Source: Cellulomonas wangsupingiae | Lineage (GTDB): Bacteria > Actinomycetota > Actinomycetes > Actinomycetales > Cellulomonadaceae | Reading direction: 5' to 3' | Length of the DNA: 64,000 nt | Assembly: GCF_024508275.1 (NCBI RefSeq) | Contig: NZ_CP101989.1 | Coordinates: forward strand, 2,232,001-2,296,000 | Shown: piece by piece, positions 1-11,230 of the stretch | Layout of the letters: each line of letters opens with the position of its first letter | Numbering within the stretch: the first letter of the stretch is position 1 | Translations under genes and position numbers: made by a program | Notes under the pieces: generated by a model | What the model was told of the DNA's origin: nothing | Databases searched by the model: none | Seen by the model: the letters and a program-made list of their open reading frames with translations, nothing else

Positions 1-400
1 CCTGCCGCAGCAGCGTCCGCCAGAAGCCGACGGGCCGACCGGTGGCGGTGTCGACCACGACGACCCCGAGCGCGCGCTTGCCCGGCGAGGCCCCGGTCCA
101 GCCCTGCAGGAGAAGCAGGGCGGCGACCGCGGCGACCACTGCCACCGTCGTGCCCCCCGCGGCGTCCGGCGGTGACGACGAGGACAGGCCGGGCCAGAGG
201 TCGGGCGGCGTGGCACCCGGTGCCACCAGCCAGGTGAACGTGGCGAGCAGCGCCGCGTCGAGGACGACCGCCAGCACCCGCATCGACCATGGCGCTCGCG
301 GCGTGGACGCGCGCTCGACCTCGGGGTCGGGCACCACGTCCGCGACGGTCACGGGGCCATCCTCGCAGGGCGCGGGCACGCCCGGGGGCGAATCGCCCAT
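1..400 (-). CDS. RDD family membrane protein (partial, C-terminus beyond window)
   Basis: This is the N-terminal part (133 codons) of an RDD-family integral membrane protein; the 3' end lies outside the window. After a polar N-terminus of about 35 residues there is a hydrophobic segment (MRVLAVVLDAALLATF), a loop rich in Pro and Ser, a second hydrophobic segment (VAVVAAVAALLLLQ), and then GASPGKRALGVVVVD followed by FWRTLLRQ, which is characteristic of RDD proteins. Members are thought to be transporters or membrane accessory proteins, and the substrate cannot be told here. ATG at 400 is used; a GTG at 352 is the alternative. It lies downstream of pyk on the same strand, separated by a hairpin. 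Confidence 0.8.
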   Translation of the reverse strand, partial: MGDSPPGVPAPCEDGPVTVADVVPDPEVERASTPRAPWSMRVLAVVLDAALLATFTWLVAPGATPPDLWPGLSSSSPPDAAGGTTVAVVAAVAALLLLQGWTGASPGKRALGVVVVDTATGRPVGFWRTLLRQ

Positions 401-421
401 CTGGCCTTCGCTACGGACGAC

Positions 422-456
422 GACGGCCGCCGCCCCGGTGGGGGACGACGGCCGTC
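422..456 (-). terminator. Hairpin downstream of pyk
   Basis: GACGGCCG at 422-429 pairs with CGGCCGTC at 449-456, with further GC pairing inside the loop (GCCCC with GGGG). It starts 15 bases after the pyk stop codon. There is no U-tract, as is common for terminators in high-GC actinobacteria. Confidence 0.5.
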
Positions 457-470
457 GAGGCGTCAGGACG

Positions 471-1907
471 TCAGGCGATGCGCGTGCGCGCCGCCTCCTC
501 GTCACCGATCTTGTGCACGACGACCGTGTTCGTGGAGCCGACGACCCCGACGGGCGTGCCCGCGACGACCACGACGTAGTCCCCGACCTCGGCCAGCCCG
601 TTGGCGCGCAGCGTGTGGTCCACCTGGCTGACCATCGAGTCGGTGCTCTCGACCGACGGCACCTGGTACGTCTGGACGCCCCACGACAGGGAGAGCCGGT
701 TGCGCACGGACTCCTCGGGCGTGAAGGCGAGCAGCGGGATGGGCGACCGCAGACGCGACATGCGCCGCGCCGAGTCGCCGGACTGCGTGAACGTCACCAG
801 GTACTTCACGCCGATGCGCTCGCCGATCTCGGCGGCCGCCCGGGTGATCGCACCACCGCGGGTCGAGGGGACCGACCCGAGGGGCGCGATGCGCTCCCGG
901 CCCAGCTCCTCGGTGCTCTCGATGATCCGCGCCATCGTGCGCACGGCCTCGATCGGGAAGTCGCCCACGCTGGTCTCGCCGGACAGCATGACCGCGTCGG
1001 CACCGTCGAGCACCGCGTTGGCGCAGTCCGAGGCCTCCGCGCGCGTCGGGCGGGGGCTCGTGATCATCGACTCGAGCACCTGCGTGGCGACGATGACGGG
1101 CTTGGCGTTGCGGCGCGCGAGCTCGACCGCGCGCTTCTGGACGAGCGGCACCTGCTCGAGGGGCAGCTCGACGCCCAGGTCGCCGCGGGCGACCATGATG
1201 CCGTCGAACGCCTGGACGATCTCGGTGAGGTTCTCGACGGCCTGCGGCTTCTCGATCTTGGCGACGACCGGGACGATGCGGCCCTCCTCCTCCATGATCC
1301 GGCGCACGTCGTCGTAGTCGGCCGCGGTGCGGACGAACGACAGCGCGATGAGGTCGGCGCCGACGTTGAGGGCCCAGCGCAGGTCCTCCTCGTCCTTGTC
1401 GCTCATCGCGGGGACGGACACCGCGACGCCGGGCAGGTTGAGGCCCTTGTTGTTCGAGACGGGGCCGGGGACCTCGACGCGGGTGACCACGTCGCTGCCC
1501 TCGACGCTCGTGACGCGCACGAGCACCTTGCCGTCGTCGATGAGGATCGGGTCCCCGGGCTTGACGTCGCCGGGCAGGCCCTTGAACGTCGTCGAGACGC
1601 GCTCCTTGGTGCCCTCGACGTCGTCGGTGGTGATGGTGAAGACGTCGCCGACGGCGAGGTCGTGCTTGCCCTCGATGAACCGCCCGAGGCGGATCTTGGG
1701 GCCCTGGAGGTCGACGAGGACGGCCACCGAGCGGCCCGAGGCCTTCGCCGCGGCACGCACGTTGTCGTACACGCGCTTGTGCACCTCGGTGTCACCGTGG
1801 CTGCGGTTCAGGCGCGCGACGTCCATGCCGGCGTCGACGAGGGCCTGGACCTGCTCGGGCGACTCCGTCGCGGGGCCGATGGTGCAGACGATCTTGGCTC
1901 TACGCAT
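471..1907 (-). CDS. pyk: Pyruvate kinase
   Basis: Converts phosphoenolpyruvate and ADP to pyruvate and ATP, the last step of glycolysis, in the cytoplasm. The 478-residue length is normal. Recognisable elements are KIVCTIGPA (5-13), the substrate-binding VARLNRSHG (30-38), KIEKPQAVENL, the metal and substrate motif VARGDLGVELP, and the ATQVLESMITSPRPTRAE block with DGADAVMLSGET. The start is the first codon, supported by a -10-like TAGTCT six bases upstream, which suggests a leaderless message. It sits alone between gltD, on the same strand, and an RDD membrane protein. The family assignment is secure. Confidence 0.97.
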   Translation of the reverse strand: MRRAKIVCTIGPATESPEQVQALVDAGMDVARLNRSHGDTEVHKRVYDNVRAAAKASGRSVAVLVDLQGPKIRLGRFIEGKHDLAVGDVFTITTDDVEGTKERVSTTFKGLPGDVKPGDPILIDDGKVLVRVTSVEGSDVVTRVEVPGPVSNNKGLNLPGVAVSVPAMSDKDEEDLRWALNVGADLIALSFVRTAADYDDVRRIMEEEGRIVPVVAKIEKPQAVENLTEIVQAFDGIMVARGDLGVELPLEQVPLVQKRAVELARRNAKPVIVATQVLESMITSPRPTRAEASDCANAVLDGADAVMLSGETSVGDFPIEAVRTMARIIESTEELGRERIAPLGSVPSTRGGAITRAAAEIGERIGVKYLVTFTQSGDSARRMSRLRSPIPLLAFTPEESVRNRLSLSWGVQTYQVPSVESTDSMVSQVDHTLRANGLAEVGDYVVVVAGTPVGVVGSTNTVVVHKIGDEEAARTRIA

Positions 1908-1913
1908 AACTCG

Positions 1914-1919
1914 AGACTA
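1914..1919 (-). promoter_or_regulatory. Predicted -10 element of pyk
   Basis: TAGTCT on the minus strand, with six bases between it and the ATG at 1907. This fits a leaderless transcript starting at or next to the start codon. No clear -35 was identified. Confidence 0.5.
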
Positions 1920-1936
1920 TGCCTTCCTGGATTTCG

Positions 1937-1979
1937 GCCGCAGGGCCGGACGTCCCGGGCAGCGCGGCCGGCCTGCGGC
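1937..1979 (-). terminator. Hairpin downstream of gltD
   Basis: GCCGCAGGGCCGG (1937-1949) pairs with CCGGCCTGCGGC (1968-1979), leaving one bulged base. It lies 36 bases after the gltD stop and just before the pyk promoter, so it could separate the two units. There is no U-tract. Confidence 0.45.
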
Positions 1980-2014
1980 TACGCGTCCCGGGCGGGGGGA
2001 ACGAGAGACGGAGT

Positions 2015-3490
2015 TCACGGTCGCATGGCCACCGTCGAGGCGGACACGGGTGCCGGGAGCTCCGACGTACCGGACAGGTACGCGTCGACGGAGGCGGCCG
2101 CGGCGCGGCCCTCCGCGATGGCCCAGACCACGAGGGACTGACCGCGTCCCGCGTCACCGGCGACGAACACGCCGGGCACGCCGGTCGCGAAGTCCTCGTC
2201 GCGCGCGACGGCGCCGCGGCCGGTCACGTCGACGCCGATCTGGTCGACGAGCTGACCGGTCTCGGGGCCGGTGAAGCCCATCGCGACGAGCACGAGGTCC
2301 GCCGGGATGTCGTGCTCGGTGCCGGGGGCGGGCTCGCGCCGCCCGTCGGGCAGGTACTCGGTGGTGGCCAGGCGCAGCGCCCGCACCCGACCCGCGGCGT
2401 CGCCGTCACCCGGCAGGAACGCGACGGTCGACGCGAGGTACGCGCGCTCGCCGCCCTCCTCGTGGGACGACGAGACCTCGAACAGCACGGGGTCGGTGGG
2501 CCACGGCTGGGACTCCGGACGCTCCGTCGGCGGCCTCTTGCCGATCGCGAGCGTCGTGACGGAGGCGGCGCCCTGCCGCAGCGCGGTGCCGAGGCAGTCC
2601 GAGCCGGTGTCGCCGCCGCCGATGATGACGACGTGCTTGCCCGCGGCCGTGATCTGGTCGGGCACGTCCTTGCCGGCGACGACCGCGTTCGCCTGGTGCA
2701 GGTAGTCCATCGCGACGTGCACGCCGTCGAGCTCGACGCCCGGGACGCGCAGCACGCGCGGCACGGTCGCGCCCGTGGCGACGACGATCGCGTCGTAGCG
2801 CGCCTGCAGCTGCACCCACGTGACGTCCTTGCCGACGTCGACGCCGGGCCGGAACCGCGTGCCCTCGGCCCGCATCTGCTCCAGCCGGCGCTCGATGTGG
2901 ACCTTCTCCAGCTTGAAGTCCGGCACGCCGTACCGCAGCAGGCCGCCGATCTCGTCGTCGCGCTCGTACACCGCGACGGTGTGACCCGCGCGGGTCAGCT
3001 GCTGGGCGGCGGCGAGGCCGGCCGGGCCGGATCCGACGACGGCGACCGTGTGCCCGGTGAGGCGCTGCGGCACCTGCGGCGTGACGAGGCCGCGCGCGAA
3101 CGCCTCGTCGATGATCGAGACCTCGACGTTCTTGATCGTCACGGGCGGCTGGTTGATGCCCAGCACGCAGCTCGACTCGCACGGTGCCGGGCAGATCCGG
3201 CCGGTGAACTCCGGGAAGTTGTTCGTGGCGTGCAGGCGCTCGATCGCGTCGGCCCACTGCCCGCGGCGCACCAGGTCGTTCCACTCCGGGATGAGGTTGC
3301 CCAGCGGGCAGCCGTTGTGGCAGAACGGGATGCCGCAGTCCATGCAGCGTCCCGCCTGCTCCCGCAGGAACGGCTGGCCGTCCTCGAGGTGGGCGTGGAC
3401 GTCCTTCCAGTCGCGCAGCCGCACCTCGACCGGGCGGTTGGGCGGGAGCTCGCGCTCCCGCACCTTCAGAAAGCCGCGGGGGTCAGCCAC
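2015..3490 (-). CDS. gltD: Glutamate synthase (NADPH) small subunit
   Basis: The beta subunit of GOGAT. It passes electrons from NADPH through FAD and iron-sulfur clusters to GltB for glutamate formation from 2-oxoglutarate and glutamine. The 491-residue protein has N-terminal cluster cysteines C49, C52, C57 and C61 ([14 protein letters not shown]), a second cysteine group ([12 protein letters not shown]), the FAD site [15 protein letters not shown] and the NADPH site [15 protein letters not shown] chose GTG at 3490 because the homologous sequence begins [10 protein letters not shown] there and the start overlaps the gltB stop by 8 bases. The 42 codons upstream read as Arg/Pro/Ser-rich noise inside gltB. 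It is translationally coupled to gltB. Confidence 0.96.
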   Translation of the reverse strand: MADPRGFLKVRERELPPNRPVEVRLRDWKDVHAHLEDGQPFLREQAGRCMDCGIPFCHNGCPLGNLIPEWNDLVRRGQWADAIERLHATNNFPEFTGRICPAPCESSCVLGINQPPVTIKNVEVSIIDEAFARGLVTPQVPQRLTGHTVAVVGSGPAGLAAAQQLTRAGHTVAVYERDDEIGGLLRYGVPDFKLEKVHIERRLEQMRAEGTRFRPGVDVGKDVTWVQLQARYDAIVVATGATVPRVLRVPGVELDGVHVAMDYLHQANAVVAGKDVPDQITAAGKHVVIIGGGDTGSDCLGTALRQGAASVTTLAIGKRPPTERPESQPWPTDPVLFEVSSSHEEGGERAYLASTVAFLPGDGDAAGRVRALRLATTEYLPDGRREPAPGTEHDIPADLVLVAMGFTGPETGQLVDQIGVDVTGRGAVARDEDFATGVPGVFVAGDAGRGQSLVVWAIAEGRAAAASVDAYLSGTSELPAPVSASTVAMRP

Positions 3491-6400
3491 GAGCCACCTC
3501 CAGGATCTGGTCCCACACACCGGGGGCGCTGGGGTCGAGGCCGTCGGCCTCCGCCCGGGCGAGGGCGCGTCGGATGCGGGCGTACTCGGTCGGCAGGAGC
3601 CGCGTGAACCGCGCACGGGTCGCTGCGGGGTCCTCCAGGAGCTGTGCCGCGACCCGCGAGCCGGTCTCCTCGGCGTACGTCCGCAGGAGCCCTTCGACGA
3701 CGGCGAAGTCCTCGTCGTCGAGCGGGTCGAGCGCGAGCTCGCCCGACCTGACGGCGTCGACGTTCACCAGTGCCGGGGACAGGTCGAGCACGTACGCCGT
3801 GCCGCCGGACATGCCGGCGCCCAGGTTGCGGCCCGTGGGGCCGAGCACCAGGACGGTGCCGCCGGTCATGTACTCGCACGCGTGGTCGCCCACGCCCTCC
3901 ACGACGAGCGTCGCGCCGGAGTTGCGCACGCCGAACCGCTCCCCCACGAGCCCGCGCAGGAAGATCTGCCCGCTCGTCGCGCCGTACCCGATGACGTTGC
4001 CGGCGATGACGTTGTGCTGGCTGGCCAGGACGGAGCTGCGGTCGGGCCGCACGACCAGGCGGCCACCCGACAGGCCCTTGCCGACGTAGTCGTTCGCGTC
4101 GCCGAACAGCCGCAGCGTGATGCCCTTCGGCAGGAACGCGCCGAACGACTGCCCGGCGGAGCCGGTGAGCGTGACGTCGATCGTGTCGTCGGGCAGGCCC
4201 GCCCCGGCGTACCGCTTGGTCACCTCGTGGCCCAGCATCGTGCCGACCGTCCGGTTGACGTTGCGCACGGGCAGGGAGATGCGCACCGGCTCGGCCCGCT
4301 CGAGGGCGTCGGCCGCGAGCGCGATGAGCTGGTTGTCCAGCGCGCGCTCGAGGCCGTGGTCCTGGGACCGCACGTGGTGCAGCGCGGAGCCCGGCTTGGG
4401 TGCCGGGACCGCCAGCACGGGCGACAGGTCGAGGCCCTCCGCCTTCCAGTGGTCGACGGCACGACGCGTGTCGAGCAGCTCGACCCGCCCGACGGCCTCC
4501 TGGATCGAGCGGAAGCCGAGGGCGGCGAGGTGCTCGCGCACCTCCTGGGCGATGAACTCGAAGAACGTCACGACGAACTCCGGCTTGCCGGTGAAGCGTG
4601 CGCGGAGCTCGGGGTTCTGGGTGGCGACACCGACGGGGCACGTGTCGAGGTGGCAGACGCGCATCATGACGCAGCCCGAGACGACGAGCGGCGCGGTCGC
4701 GAAGCCGAACTCCTCGGCGCCCAGCAGCGCACCGACGACGACGTCTCGGCCCGTCTTGAGCTGCCCGTCCACCTGCACCACGACGCGGTCGCGCAGGTCG
4801 TTGAGCACGAGCGTCTGCTGGGTCTCGGCCAGGCCGATCTCCCACGGCGTGCCCGCGTGCTTCAGCGACGTCAGCGGGCTCGCACCCGTCCCGCCGTCGT
4901 GACCCGAGATGAGCACGACGTCGGAGTGCGCCTTGGCGACGCCCGCCGCCACCGTCCCCACACCGAACTCGCTGACGAGCTTGGTGTGGATGCGCGCGGA
5001 CGGGTTCGCGTTCTTCGCGTCGTGGATGAGCTGCGCGAGGTCCTCGATCGAGTAGATGTCGTGGTGCGGCGGCGGCGAGATCAGACCGACGCCGGGGGTC
5101 GAGTGACGGGTCTTCGCCACCCACGGGTAGACCTTGTGCCCGGGCAGCTGACCGCCCTCGCCGGGCTTGGCGCCCTGCGCGAGCTTGATCTGGATGTCGT
5201 CGGCGTTGGTGAGGTACTCGCTGGTGACACCGAAGCGGCCCGACGCGATCTGCTTGATCGCCGAGCGCCGCTCGGGGTCGTGCAGGCGCTCGGGGTCCTC
5301 GCCGCCCTCACCGGTGTTCGACTTGCCGCCGAGCCGGTTCATCGCGATCGCGAGCGTCTCGTGCGCCTCCGCCGAGATCGACCCGTAGGACATGGCGCCG
5401 GTGTTGAACCGCTTGACGATCTCGCTGACGGGCTCGACCTCGTCGATCGGCACGGGCGGGCGGACGCCGTCCTTGAACCGCAGCAGGCCGCGCAGCGTCA
5501 TCAGCCGCTCGGACTGCTCGTCGACGCGGTGCGTGTACTCGCGGAACACGTCCATCTGCCGCGTGCGCGTCGAGTGCTGCAGCCGGAAGACCGTCTCCGG
5601 GTCGAACAGGTGCTCCTCGCCGCCGCGACGCCACTGGTACTCGCCGCCGACCGCGAGCCGCTGGTGCGCCTGGCGGTTGCCGCTCGCCGGGTAGGCGTCG
5701 GCGTGCCGCGCCGCGACCTCGGCGGCGATGACGTCGAGGCCGATGCCCCCCAGCCGGCTCGTCGTGCCGGTGAAGTAACGGTCGACCAGCGCGTGCGACA
5801 GGCCGATCGCCTCGAAGACCTGGGCACCGCGGTACGACGCGATCGTCGAGATGCCCATCTTCGACATCACCTTCAGGACGCCCTTGCCCAGCGCCTTGAT
5901 GAGGTTCGCGACCGCCTTCTCCGGCGTGACGTCCGTGAGGTAGCCGCTGCGCGCCTGGTGCTCGACCGTCTCCATCGCGAGGTACGGGTTGACGGCCGCC
6001 GCGCCGTAGCCGATGAGCAGCGCGACGTGGTGCACCTCGCGCACGTCGCCCGCCTCGACCACCAGCGAGATCTGCGTGCGGGTGTGCCGACGCAGCGTGT
6101 GGTGGTGGACGGCCGACAGCAGCAGCAGCGACGGGATCGGGGCCAGGTCGGCGTCGGAGTTGCGGTCGGACAGCACGAGGAAGCTGACGCCGTCGGCGAC
6201 CGCGCGGTCGACCTCGGCGAAGATCTCCTCCAGCCGCTTCTCGAGCGCGGCCCCGCCCCCGTCGACCCGGTACAGACCGCGGATCGTCGTCGCCCGGAAG
6301 CCGAGCGACGGCTCCTTGGCGACGTGCACGATCTTGGCGAGCTGGTCGTTGTCGATGACCGGGAACGGCAGCATGATCTTGCGCGCGTGCTCGGGGCCGT

Positions 6401-8048
6401 CGGCCAGCAGGTTCGGCTCCGGGCCGATCGCCCCGCCGATCGAGGTGACCAGCTCCTCACGGATCGCGTCGAGCGGCGGGTTCGTGACCTGCGCGAACAT
6501 CTGCGTGAAGTAGTCGAACAGCAGCCGGGGACGCTTCGAGAGCACCGCGACGGGCGTGTCGGACCCCATCGCGCCCAGCGGCTCGGCGCCGGCCGCGGCC
6601 ATCGGCGCGAGGAGGATCTTGAGCTCCTCCTCGGTGTACCCGAACGCCCGCTGCCGACGTCGCACGGAGGCGGCGGAGTGCGCCACGTGCTCACGGTCGG
6701 GCAGCTGCGAGAGCCGGACGGCGTTCTCCTGCACCCACTGGGCGTAGGGGCGCTGCGCCGCGAGCTGGGCCATGACCTCGACATCGGCGACGATGCGGCC
6801 CTGGGCGATGTCGACGAGGAAGAACAGCCCCGGCTCGAGGCGGCCCTTCGCGACGATCGTGGCTGGGTCGAGGTCGAGCACACCGGCCTCGGACGCGCAC
6901 ACGACCAGGCCGTCCTCGGTCACCCAGTACCGGCCCGGGCGCAGCCCGTTGCGGTCCTGCACCGCGCCGATGACGGTGCCGTCGGTGAACGTCATCGCCG
7001 CCGGGCCGTCCCACGGCTCCATGAGGGTCGAGTGGTACTCGAAGAACGCACGCGTCGACGGGTCCATCTGCGCGTGGTTCTCCCACGGCTCCGGGATCAT
7101 CATCATCACCGCGTGCGGCAGCGAGCGGCCGGACAGGTGCAGCAGCTCGAGGACCTCGTCGAAGCTGCCGGAGTCCGACCCTCCCGGCGTGCACACGGGC
7201 AGGAGCGGCGCCAGGTCGCCCAGCAGCTCCGAGGAGAGCATGCCCTCGCGCGCCGCCATCCAGTTGCGGTTGCCGCGCACGGTGTTGATCTCGCCGTTGT
7301 GCGCGACCATGCGGAACGGCTGGGCCAGCGGCCACGAGGGGAACGTGTTCGTGGAGAAGCGGGAGTGCACGAGCGCGATCTCGGTCGCGTAGCGCGGGTC
7401 GGACAGGTCGGCGAAGAACGGCTCGAGCTGGCCCGTCGTGAGCATGCCCTTGTACGTGATCGTGCGCGCGGACAGCGACGCGAAGTACACGCCGTGCTCC
7501 CGCTCGGCACGCTTGCGCAGCCGGTACGCGCGGCGGTCCAGCGCGATGCCGGACAGCTCCCGCGACGGGTCGGCGACGACGAGCTGACGGAACACCGGCA
7601 TCGAGGCGCGCGCGGTCGGCCCCACGAGGTCGGCCGTGACGACGACCTCGCGCCACGCGAGGACCTCGAGCTTCTCCTCGGCCGCGACGGACTCCACCGC
7701 GGCCACGGCGCGCGCGCACTCCGCCTCGTCGACGGGCAGGAACGCCATGCCGATGGCGTAGTACCCCGCCGCCGGGAGATCGGCGTCGACGACGTCGCGC
7801 AGGAAGGCGTCGGGGATCTGCGTGAGGATGCCGGCACCGTCGCCGCTGTCCTCCTCCGCGCCCACCGCGCCGCGGTGGTCCAGGTTGAGCAGGGCCGTCA
7901 GGCCGGCGTCCACGATGTCGCGGCCGGGCGTGCCCCGCAGCGTGGCGACGAACGCGAAGCCGCAGGCGTCGTGCTCGGCTGCCGGGTCGTACAGAGCGTG
8001 CCGGGATGGCGCCGCGGCGGCGCCGGGGCTCACGGGCGACGTCGACAT
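3483..8048 (-). CDS. gltB: Glutamate synthase (NADPH) large subunit
   Basis: The alpha subunit of GOGAT, 1521 residues. It hydrolyses glutamine and channels ammonia to an FMN-bound 2-oxoglutarate site. The catalytic Cys that becomes residue 1 after propeptide cleavage is C29 in [15 protein letters not shown]. Further landmarks are the glutaminase domain ([23 protein letters not shown]), the synthase domain ([23 protein letters not shown]), the cluster motif [13 protein letters not shown] and the C-terminal beta-helix repeat domain. ATG at 8048 is chosen because GAGGA lies about 8 bases upstream and the propeptide then has a usual length. It is followed directly by gltD in an overlapping operon. 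Confidence 0.97.
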   Translation of the reverse strand: MSTSPVSPGAAAAPSRHALYDPAAEHDACGFAFVATLRGTPGRDIVDAGLTALLNLDHRGAVGAEEDSGDGAGILTQIPDAFLRDVVDADLPAAGYYAIGMAFLPVDEAECARAVAAVESVAAEEKLEVLAWREVVVTADLVGPTARASMPVFRQLVVADPSRELSGIALDRRAYRLRKRAEREHGVYFASLSARTITYKGMLTTGQLEPFFADLSDPRYATEIALVHSRFSTNTFPSWPLAQPFRMVAHNGEINTVRGNRNWMAAREGMLSSELLGDLAPLLPVCTPGGSDSGSFDEVLELLHLSGRSLPHAVMMMIPEPWENHAQMDPSTRAFFEYHSTLMEPWDGPAAMTFTDGTVIGAVQDRNGLRPGRYWVTEDGLVVCASEAGVLDLDPATIVAKGRLEPGLFFLVDIAQGRIVADVEVMAQLAAQRPYAQWVQENAVRLSQLPDREHVAHSAASVRRRQRAFGYTEEELKILLAPMAAAGAEPLGAMGSDTPVAVLSKRPRLLFDYFTQMFAQVTNPPLDAIREELVTSIGGAIGPEPNLLADGPEHARKIMLPFPVIDNDQLAKIVHVAKEPSLGFRATTIRGLYRVDGGGAALEKRLEEIFAEVDRAVADGVSFLVLSDRNSDADLAPIPSLLLLSAVHHHTLRRHTRTQISLVVEAGDVREVHHVALLIGYGAAAVNPYLAMETVEHQARSGYLTDVTPEKAVANLIKALGKGVLKVMSKMGISTIASYRGAQVFEAIGLSHALVDRYFTGTTSRLGGIGLDVIAAEVAARHADAYPASGNRQAHQRLAVGGEYQWRRGGEEHLFDPETVFRLQHSTRTRQMDVFREYTHRVDEQSERLMTLRGLLRFKDGVRPPVPIDEVEPVSEIVKRFNTGAMSYGSISAEAHETLAIAMNRLGGKSNTGEGGEDPERLHDPERRSAIKQIASGRFGVTSEYLTNADDIQIKLAQGAKPGEGGQLPGHKVYPWVAKTRHSTPGVGLISPPPHHDIYSIEDLAQLIHDAKNANPSARIHTKLVSEFGVGTVAAGVAKAHSDVVLISGHDGGTGASPLTSLKHAGTPWEIGLAETQQTLVLNDLRDRVVVQVDGQLKTGRDVVVGALLGAEEFGFATAPLVVSGCVMMRVCHLDTCPVGVATQNPELRARFTGKPEFVVTFFEFIAQEVREHLAALGFRSIQEAVGRVELLDTRRAVDHWKAEGLDLSPVLAVPAPKPGSALHHVRSQDHGLERALDNQLIALAADALERAEPVRISLPVRNVNRTVGTMLGHEVTKRYAGAGLPDDTIDVTLTGSAGQSFGAFLPKGITLRLFGDANDYVGKGLSGGRLVVRPDRSSVLASQHNVIAGNVIGYGATSGQIFLRGLVGERFGVRNSGATLVVEGVGDHACEYMTGGTVLVLGPTGRNLGAGMSGGTAYVLDLSPALVNVDAVRSGELALDPLDDEDFAVVEGLLRTYAEETGSRVAAQLLEDPAATRARFTRLLPTEYARIRRALARAEADGLDPSAPGVWDQILEVARG

Positions 8049-8194
8049 CAGCACCGTCCTCACAGTCCCCGACGGAGGCCGGGAAGTCGCACGAACATGG
8101 GGGTACCGGGACGCCGTCGGCCCGTGCAGTGAGGCGACGATACCGTCCGAGGAACGGTCCGGATGACCGCCTCGCACGACACCGCGTAGGCCGG

Positions 8195-8211
8195 ACCCGG
8201 TGTCACCGGGT
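8195..8211 (-). terminator. Perfect hairpin overlapping the lgt stop codon
   Basis: ACCCGGTGTCACCGGGT is a perfect dyad around a single central base, and it contains the lgt stop codon. It lies in the 154-base gap between lgt and gltB, so it may end the trp-lgt transcript or reduce read-through into gltB. There is no U-tract. Confidence 0.4.
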
Positions 8212-9084
8212 GCGGTCGGGCGTGTCCGCCTCGTCGTCCTGCGTGGTGGGGGGTGTCAGCAGGAGGGTCGCATCACGTCCGGGATGCCGACGCCCGACCA
8301 CCACGAACGCTACCAGCGCCCCGGCACCGACCAGGATCGACGTCCAGACGTTGAGCCGCAGGCCCAGGACCGTCTCGGCGGGGTCGATGCGCAGGAGCTC
8401 GATCCACAGGCGTCCCACGGTGTACAGCACGACGTACAGCCAGAAGACCCGCCCGTGGCCCAGCCGCAGTCGGCGGTCCAGGTAGATCAGCAGCGCCGCC
8501 GCGGCGAAGTTCCACAGCATCTCGTACAGGAACGTCGGGTGGAACAGCGTGCCGGGGTCGTAGCCGGACGGCAGGTGCGCGTCGTCGATGCGCAGACCCC
8601 ACGGCAGCGTCGTGGGCGCCCCGAACAGCTCCTGGTTGAACCAGTTGCCGAGCCGTCCGATCCCCTGTGCGACGAGCAGGCCCGGTGCCAGTGCGTCGGC
8701 GAACGGCGCGAGGCGCAGCCCGTGCCGCCGGCAGCCGATCCAGGCACCGACGGCGCCGAACGCCACGGCTCCCCAGATGCCCAGCCCGCCCTCCCAGATG
8801 GCCAACGCCTTCCAAGGGTCTCCCCCGGGGCCGAAGTACGCGTCGGGCGAGCTGATGACGTGGTAGATCCGTCCCCCGACGATGCCGAACGGGACGGCCC
8901 AGTACGCGACGTCGAGCACCGCCTCCGGGTCGCCGCCGCGGTCCTTCCAGCGGCGCTGGGTGATGAGCGTCGCGGCGACGATGCCGAGGAGGATCGCGAA
9001 CGCGTACGCCCGCAGCGGGAACGGGCCGAGGTACCACACGCCCTGCGACGGGCTGGGCAGCGCGAGCGGCAGCAGCCCGTTCAC
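8203..9084 (-). CDS. lgt: Prolipoprotein diacylglyceryl transferase
   Basis: Transfers diacylglycerol from phosphatidylglycerol to the lipobox cysteine of prelipoproteins at the cytoplasmic membrane. The 293-residue protein has several membrane segments (for example [16 protein letters not shown] and [15 protein letters not shown]), the conserved FPLRAYAF near the N-terminus and the Lgt signature [13 protein letters not shown] at 143-155. The start is GTG at 9084, whose GTGA overlaps the trpA stop; the frame upstream is low-complexity Arg/Gly sequence antisense-like to trpA. It is the last gene of the trp cluster. One client lipoprotein, the FKBP-type isomerase, is encoded in this window. Confidence 0.95.
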   Translation of the reverse strand: MNGLLPLALPSPSQGVWYLGPFPLRAYAFAILLGIVAATLITQRRWKDRGGDPEAVLDVAYWAVPFGIVGGRIYHVISSPDAYFGPGGDPWKALAIWEGGLGIWGAVAFGAVGAWIGCRRHGLRLAPFADALAPGLLVAQGIGRLGNWFNQELFGAPTTLPWGLRIDDAHLPSGYDPGTLFHPTFLYEMLWNFAAAALLIYLDRRLRLGHGRVFWLYVVLYTVGRLWIELLRIDPAETVLGLRLNVWTSILVGAGALVAFVVVGRRHPGRDATLLLTPPTTQDDEADTPDRTR

Positions 9085-9908
9085 CGCGGACGCCGCACCG
9101 ATCGCACTCCCTCGGCCAGCCCGTGCACGACCTCCGCGAGCCTGTCCAGGCCCGCCGCCTCGTCCGGTGCGTCGAGCAGCGCGCGCACGAGCGCGGACCC
9201 GACGATCACGCCGTCGGCGTACGTGGCGACCTCCGCGGCCTGCTCGGGCAGGGAGACCCCCACCCCGACGCACACGCGGGCCGCACCGGCGGCGCGCGTG
9301 TCGGCGACGAGCTGCTCCGCACGCTCCCCCACCGTGGCCCGCTCGCCGGTGACGCCCATCGTCGACGCCGCGTAGACGAACCCCCGGCTGGCCGCGACCG
9401 TCGAGGCCAGCCGCTCGGGCGTCGAGCTCGGCGCCACGAGGAACACGCGGTCCAGCCCGTGGGCGTCGGCGGCGGCGATCCACTGCGCTGCCTCGTCCGG
9501 GACGAGGTCGGGCGTGATGAGCCCCGCGCCGCCGGCCGCGGCCAGGTCACGGGCGTAGGCGTCGACGCCGTAGCGCAGCACCAGGTTCCAGTACGTCATG
9601 ACGAGCACGGGCGTGCCCGTGGCCGCGATCTCCTCCACGACGCGCAGCGAGTCGCGCACGCGTGTGCCGTTCGCCAGCGCCCGGTTGGCGGCCGCCTGGA
9701 TGACGGGGCCGTCCATGACCGGGTCGGTGTAGGGCATCCCGAGCTCGACGACGTCGACGCCCGCGTCCACCATCGTCCGCACGGCCTGCACCGAGCCCGG
9801 CACCGAGGGGAACCCGACGGGCAGGTACCCGATGAGCGCGGCACGCGCCTCGGGGCCCCGGGCGAGCTCGTCGATCCGCGCGCCCGTCACCGACCGCACG
9901 TCCGTCAT
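9081..9908 (-). CDS. trpA: Tryptophan synthase alpha chain
   Basis: Cleaves indole-3-glycerol phosphate to indole and glyceraldehyde 3-phosphate and channels indole to TrpB. The 275-residue TIM barrel shows the catalytic Glu region VVELGMPYTDPVMDGPVIQAA, the catalytic Asp loop (MTYWN, VPDEAA) and the phosphate-binding VGVGVSLPEQ and GVIVGSALV. ATG at 9908 lies two bases after the trpB stop. A GTG six bases upstream (9914), which would overlap that stop as GTGA, is an equally possible start. It is in the trpC-trpB-trpA-lgt run. Confidence 0.96.
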   Translation of the reverse strand: MTDVRSVTGARIDELARGPEARAALIGYLPVGFPSVPGSVQAVRTMVDAGVDVVELGMPYTDPVMDGPVIQAAANRALANGTRVRDSLRVVEEIAATGTPVLVMTYWNLVLRYGVDAYARDLAAAGGAGLITPDLVPDEAAQWIAAADAHGLDRVFLVAPSSTPERLASTVAASRGFVYAASTMGVTGERATVGERAEQLVADTRAAGAARVCVGVGVSLPEQAAEVATYADGVIVGSALVRALLDAPDEAAGLDRLAEVVHGLAEGVRSVRRPR

Positions 9909-9910
9909 GC

Positions 9911-11230
9911 TCACAGCTGCTCTCCCTCGTCGGCCTTCACCACGGGTTCCGGCTCGATCAGGCCGAACCAGGCCGCCGCCGTGGCGACGTCCTTGTCCCC
10001 GCGACCGGACAGGTTGACGAGGATCAGCGGCTCGCGCCCGTCCGTCGCCCACGCACGCGCCTCGTCCCCCAGGCGCATGACGCCCGCCAGGGCGTGCGCC
10101 GACTCGATCGCCGGGATGATGCCCTCGGTGCGGCACAGCAGGCGGAACGCCTCCATGGCCTCGTCGTCCGTCACGGGCCGGTACTCCGCGCGGCCCGTGT
10201 CGTGCAGCCACGCGTGCTCCGGCCCCACGCTGGGGTAGTCCAGCCCTGCCGAGACCGAGTGGCTCGGCAGCGTCTGCCCGTCCTCGTCCTGCAGCAGGTA
10301 GCTGTGCGCACCGTGCAGCACACCGGGCGCGCCGCCGGAGAACCGGGCGGCGTGACGGCCCGACGCGATGCCCGCGCCCCCGGCCTCGAAGCCGAACAGC
10401 CGCACGTCGGGGTCATCGAGGAACGCGTTGAAGATGCCCATCGCGTTGGACCCGCCACCCACGCACGCCGCGACCGCGTCCGGGAGGCGACCCGTCTCGT
10501 CGAACAGCTGCGCCCGGGCCTCGTCGCCGATGACCTTGTGGAAGTCGCGCACCATCTCGGGGAACGGGTGCGGTCCCGTGACGGTCCCCAGCAGGTAGTG
10601 CGTCGACTCGACGTTGGCGACCCAGTCGCGCAGCGCCTCGTTGATCGCGTCCTTGAGGGTGCGCGAGCCGATCGTGACGGGCACGACCGTCGCGCCGAGG
10701 AGCTCCATCCGGGCGACGTTCAGCGCCTGGCGCTGGGTGTCCTCCTCGCCCATGTAGACGGTGCACTCCAGGTCCAGCAGGGCGGCGGCCGTCGCGGTCG
10801 CCACGCCGTGCTGGCCGGCGCCCGTCTCGGCGATCACCCGTCGCTTGCCCATGCGCTTGACCAGCAGCGCCTGGCCCAGCACGTTGTTGATCTTGTGCGA
10901 CCCCGTGTGGTTGAGGTCCTCGCGCTTGAGGAACACGCGCACGCCGTCGCCCACGTGGCGCGCGAACCGCGGCACCTCCGTCAGAGGGCTCGGCCGCCCC
11001 GTGTACGTCCGGTGCAGCCGTCCCAGCTCGTCGGAGAAGGCGGGGTCGGCCAGGGCCTTGCGGTACTCGGTCTCGAGCTCGTCGAGCGCCGCGATGAGCG
11101 CCTCCGGCACGAACCGGCCGCCGAAGTCCCCGAAGTACGGGCCCTCGTGCGTCCCGAGCGGGCCGCCACCGAGCAGCACGTCCCTCATCCGCCGGCCGGG
11201 CGTGCCGCGTCCCGCGGCGGGCGCGGTCAC
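9911..11230 (-). CDS. trpB: Tryptophan synthase beta chain
   Basis: The PLP enzyme that condenses indole and serine to tryptophan. It has 439 residues. The PLP lysine is K113 in [10 protein letters not shown]; other motifs are the N-terminal [30 protein letters not shown] and the phosphate-binding glycine loop GGGSNAMG. The start is GTG at 11230, overlapping the trpC stop as GTGA; an ATG at 11188 (MRDVLLGGG) is an alternative that would remove a non-conserved 14-residue extension. It lies between trpC and trpA in one operon. Confidence 0.96.
   Translation of the reverse strand: MTAPAAGRGTPGRRMRDVLLGGGPLGTHEGPYFGDFGGRFVPEALIAALDELETEYRKALADPAFSDELGRLHRTYTGRPSPLTEVPRFARHVGDGVRVFLKREDLNHTGSHKINNVLGQALLVKRMGKRRVIAETGAGQHGVATATAAALLDLECTVYMGEEDTQRQALNVARMELLGATVVPVTIGSRTLKDAINEALRDWVANVESTHYLLGTVTGPHPFPEMVRDFHKVIGDEARAQLFDETGRLPDAVAACVGGGSNAMGIFNAFLDDPDVRLFGFEAGGAGIASGRHAARFSGGAPGVLHGAHSYLLQDEDGQTLPSHSVSAGLDYPSVGPEHAWLHDTGRAEYRPVTDDEAMEAFRLLCRTEGIIPAIESAHALAGVMRLGDEARAWATDGREPLILVNLSGRGDKDVATAAAWFGLIEPEPVVKADEGEQL

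Noticed and set aside
3048..8132. A very long open plus-strand frame opposite gltB
   Set aside because: Its translation is rich in Arg, His, Asp and Val in no family-like order, and it lies entirely antisense to gltB, whose motifs are clear. It is a by-product of high GC content. The same holds for long antisense frames over trpE, the ABC genes, mpa and jetC.
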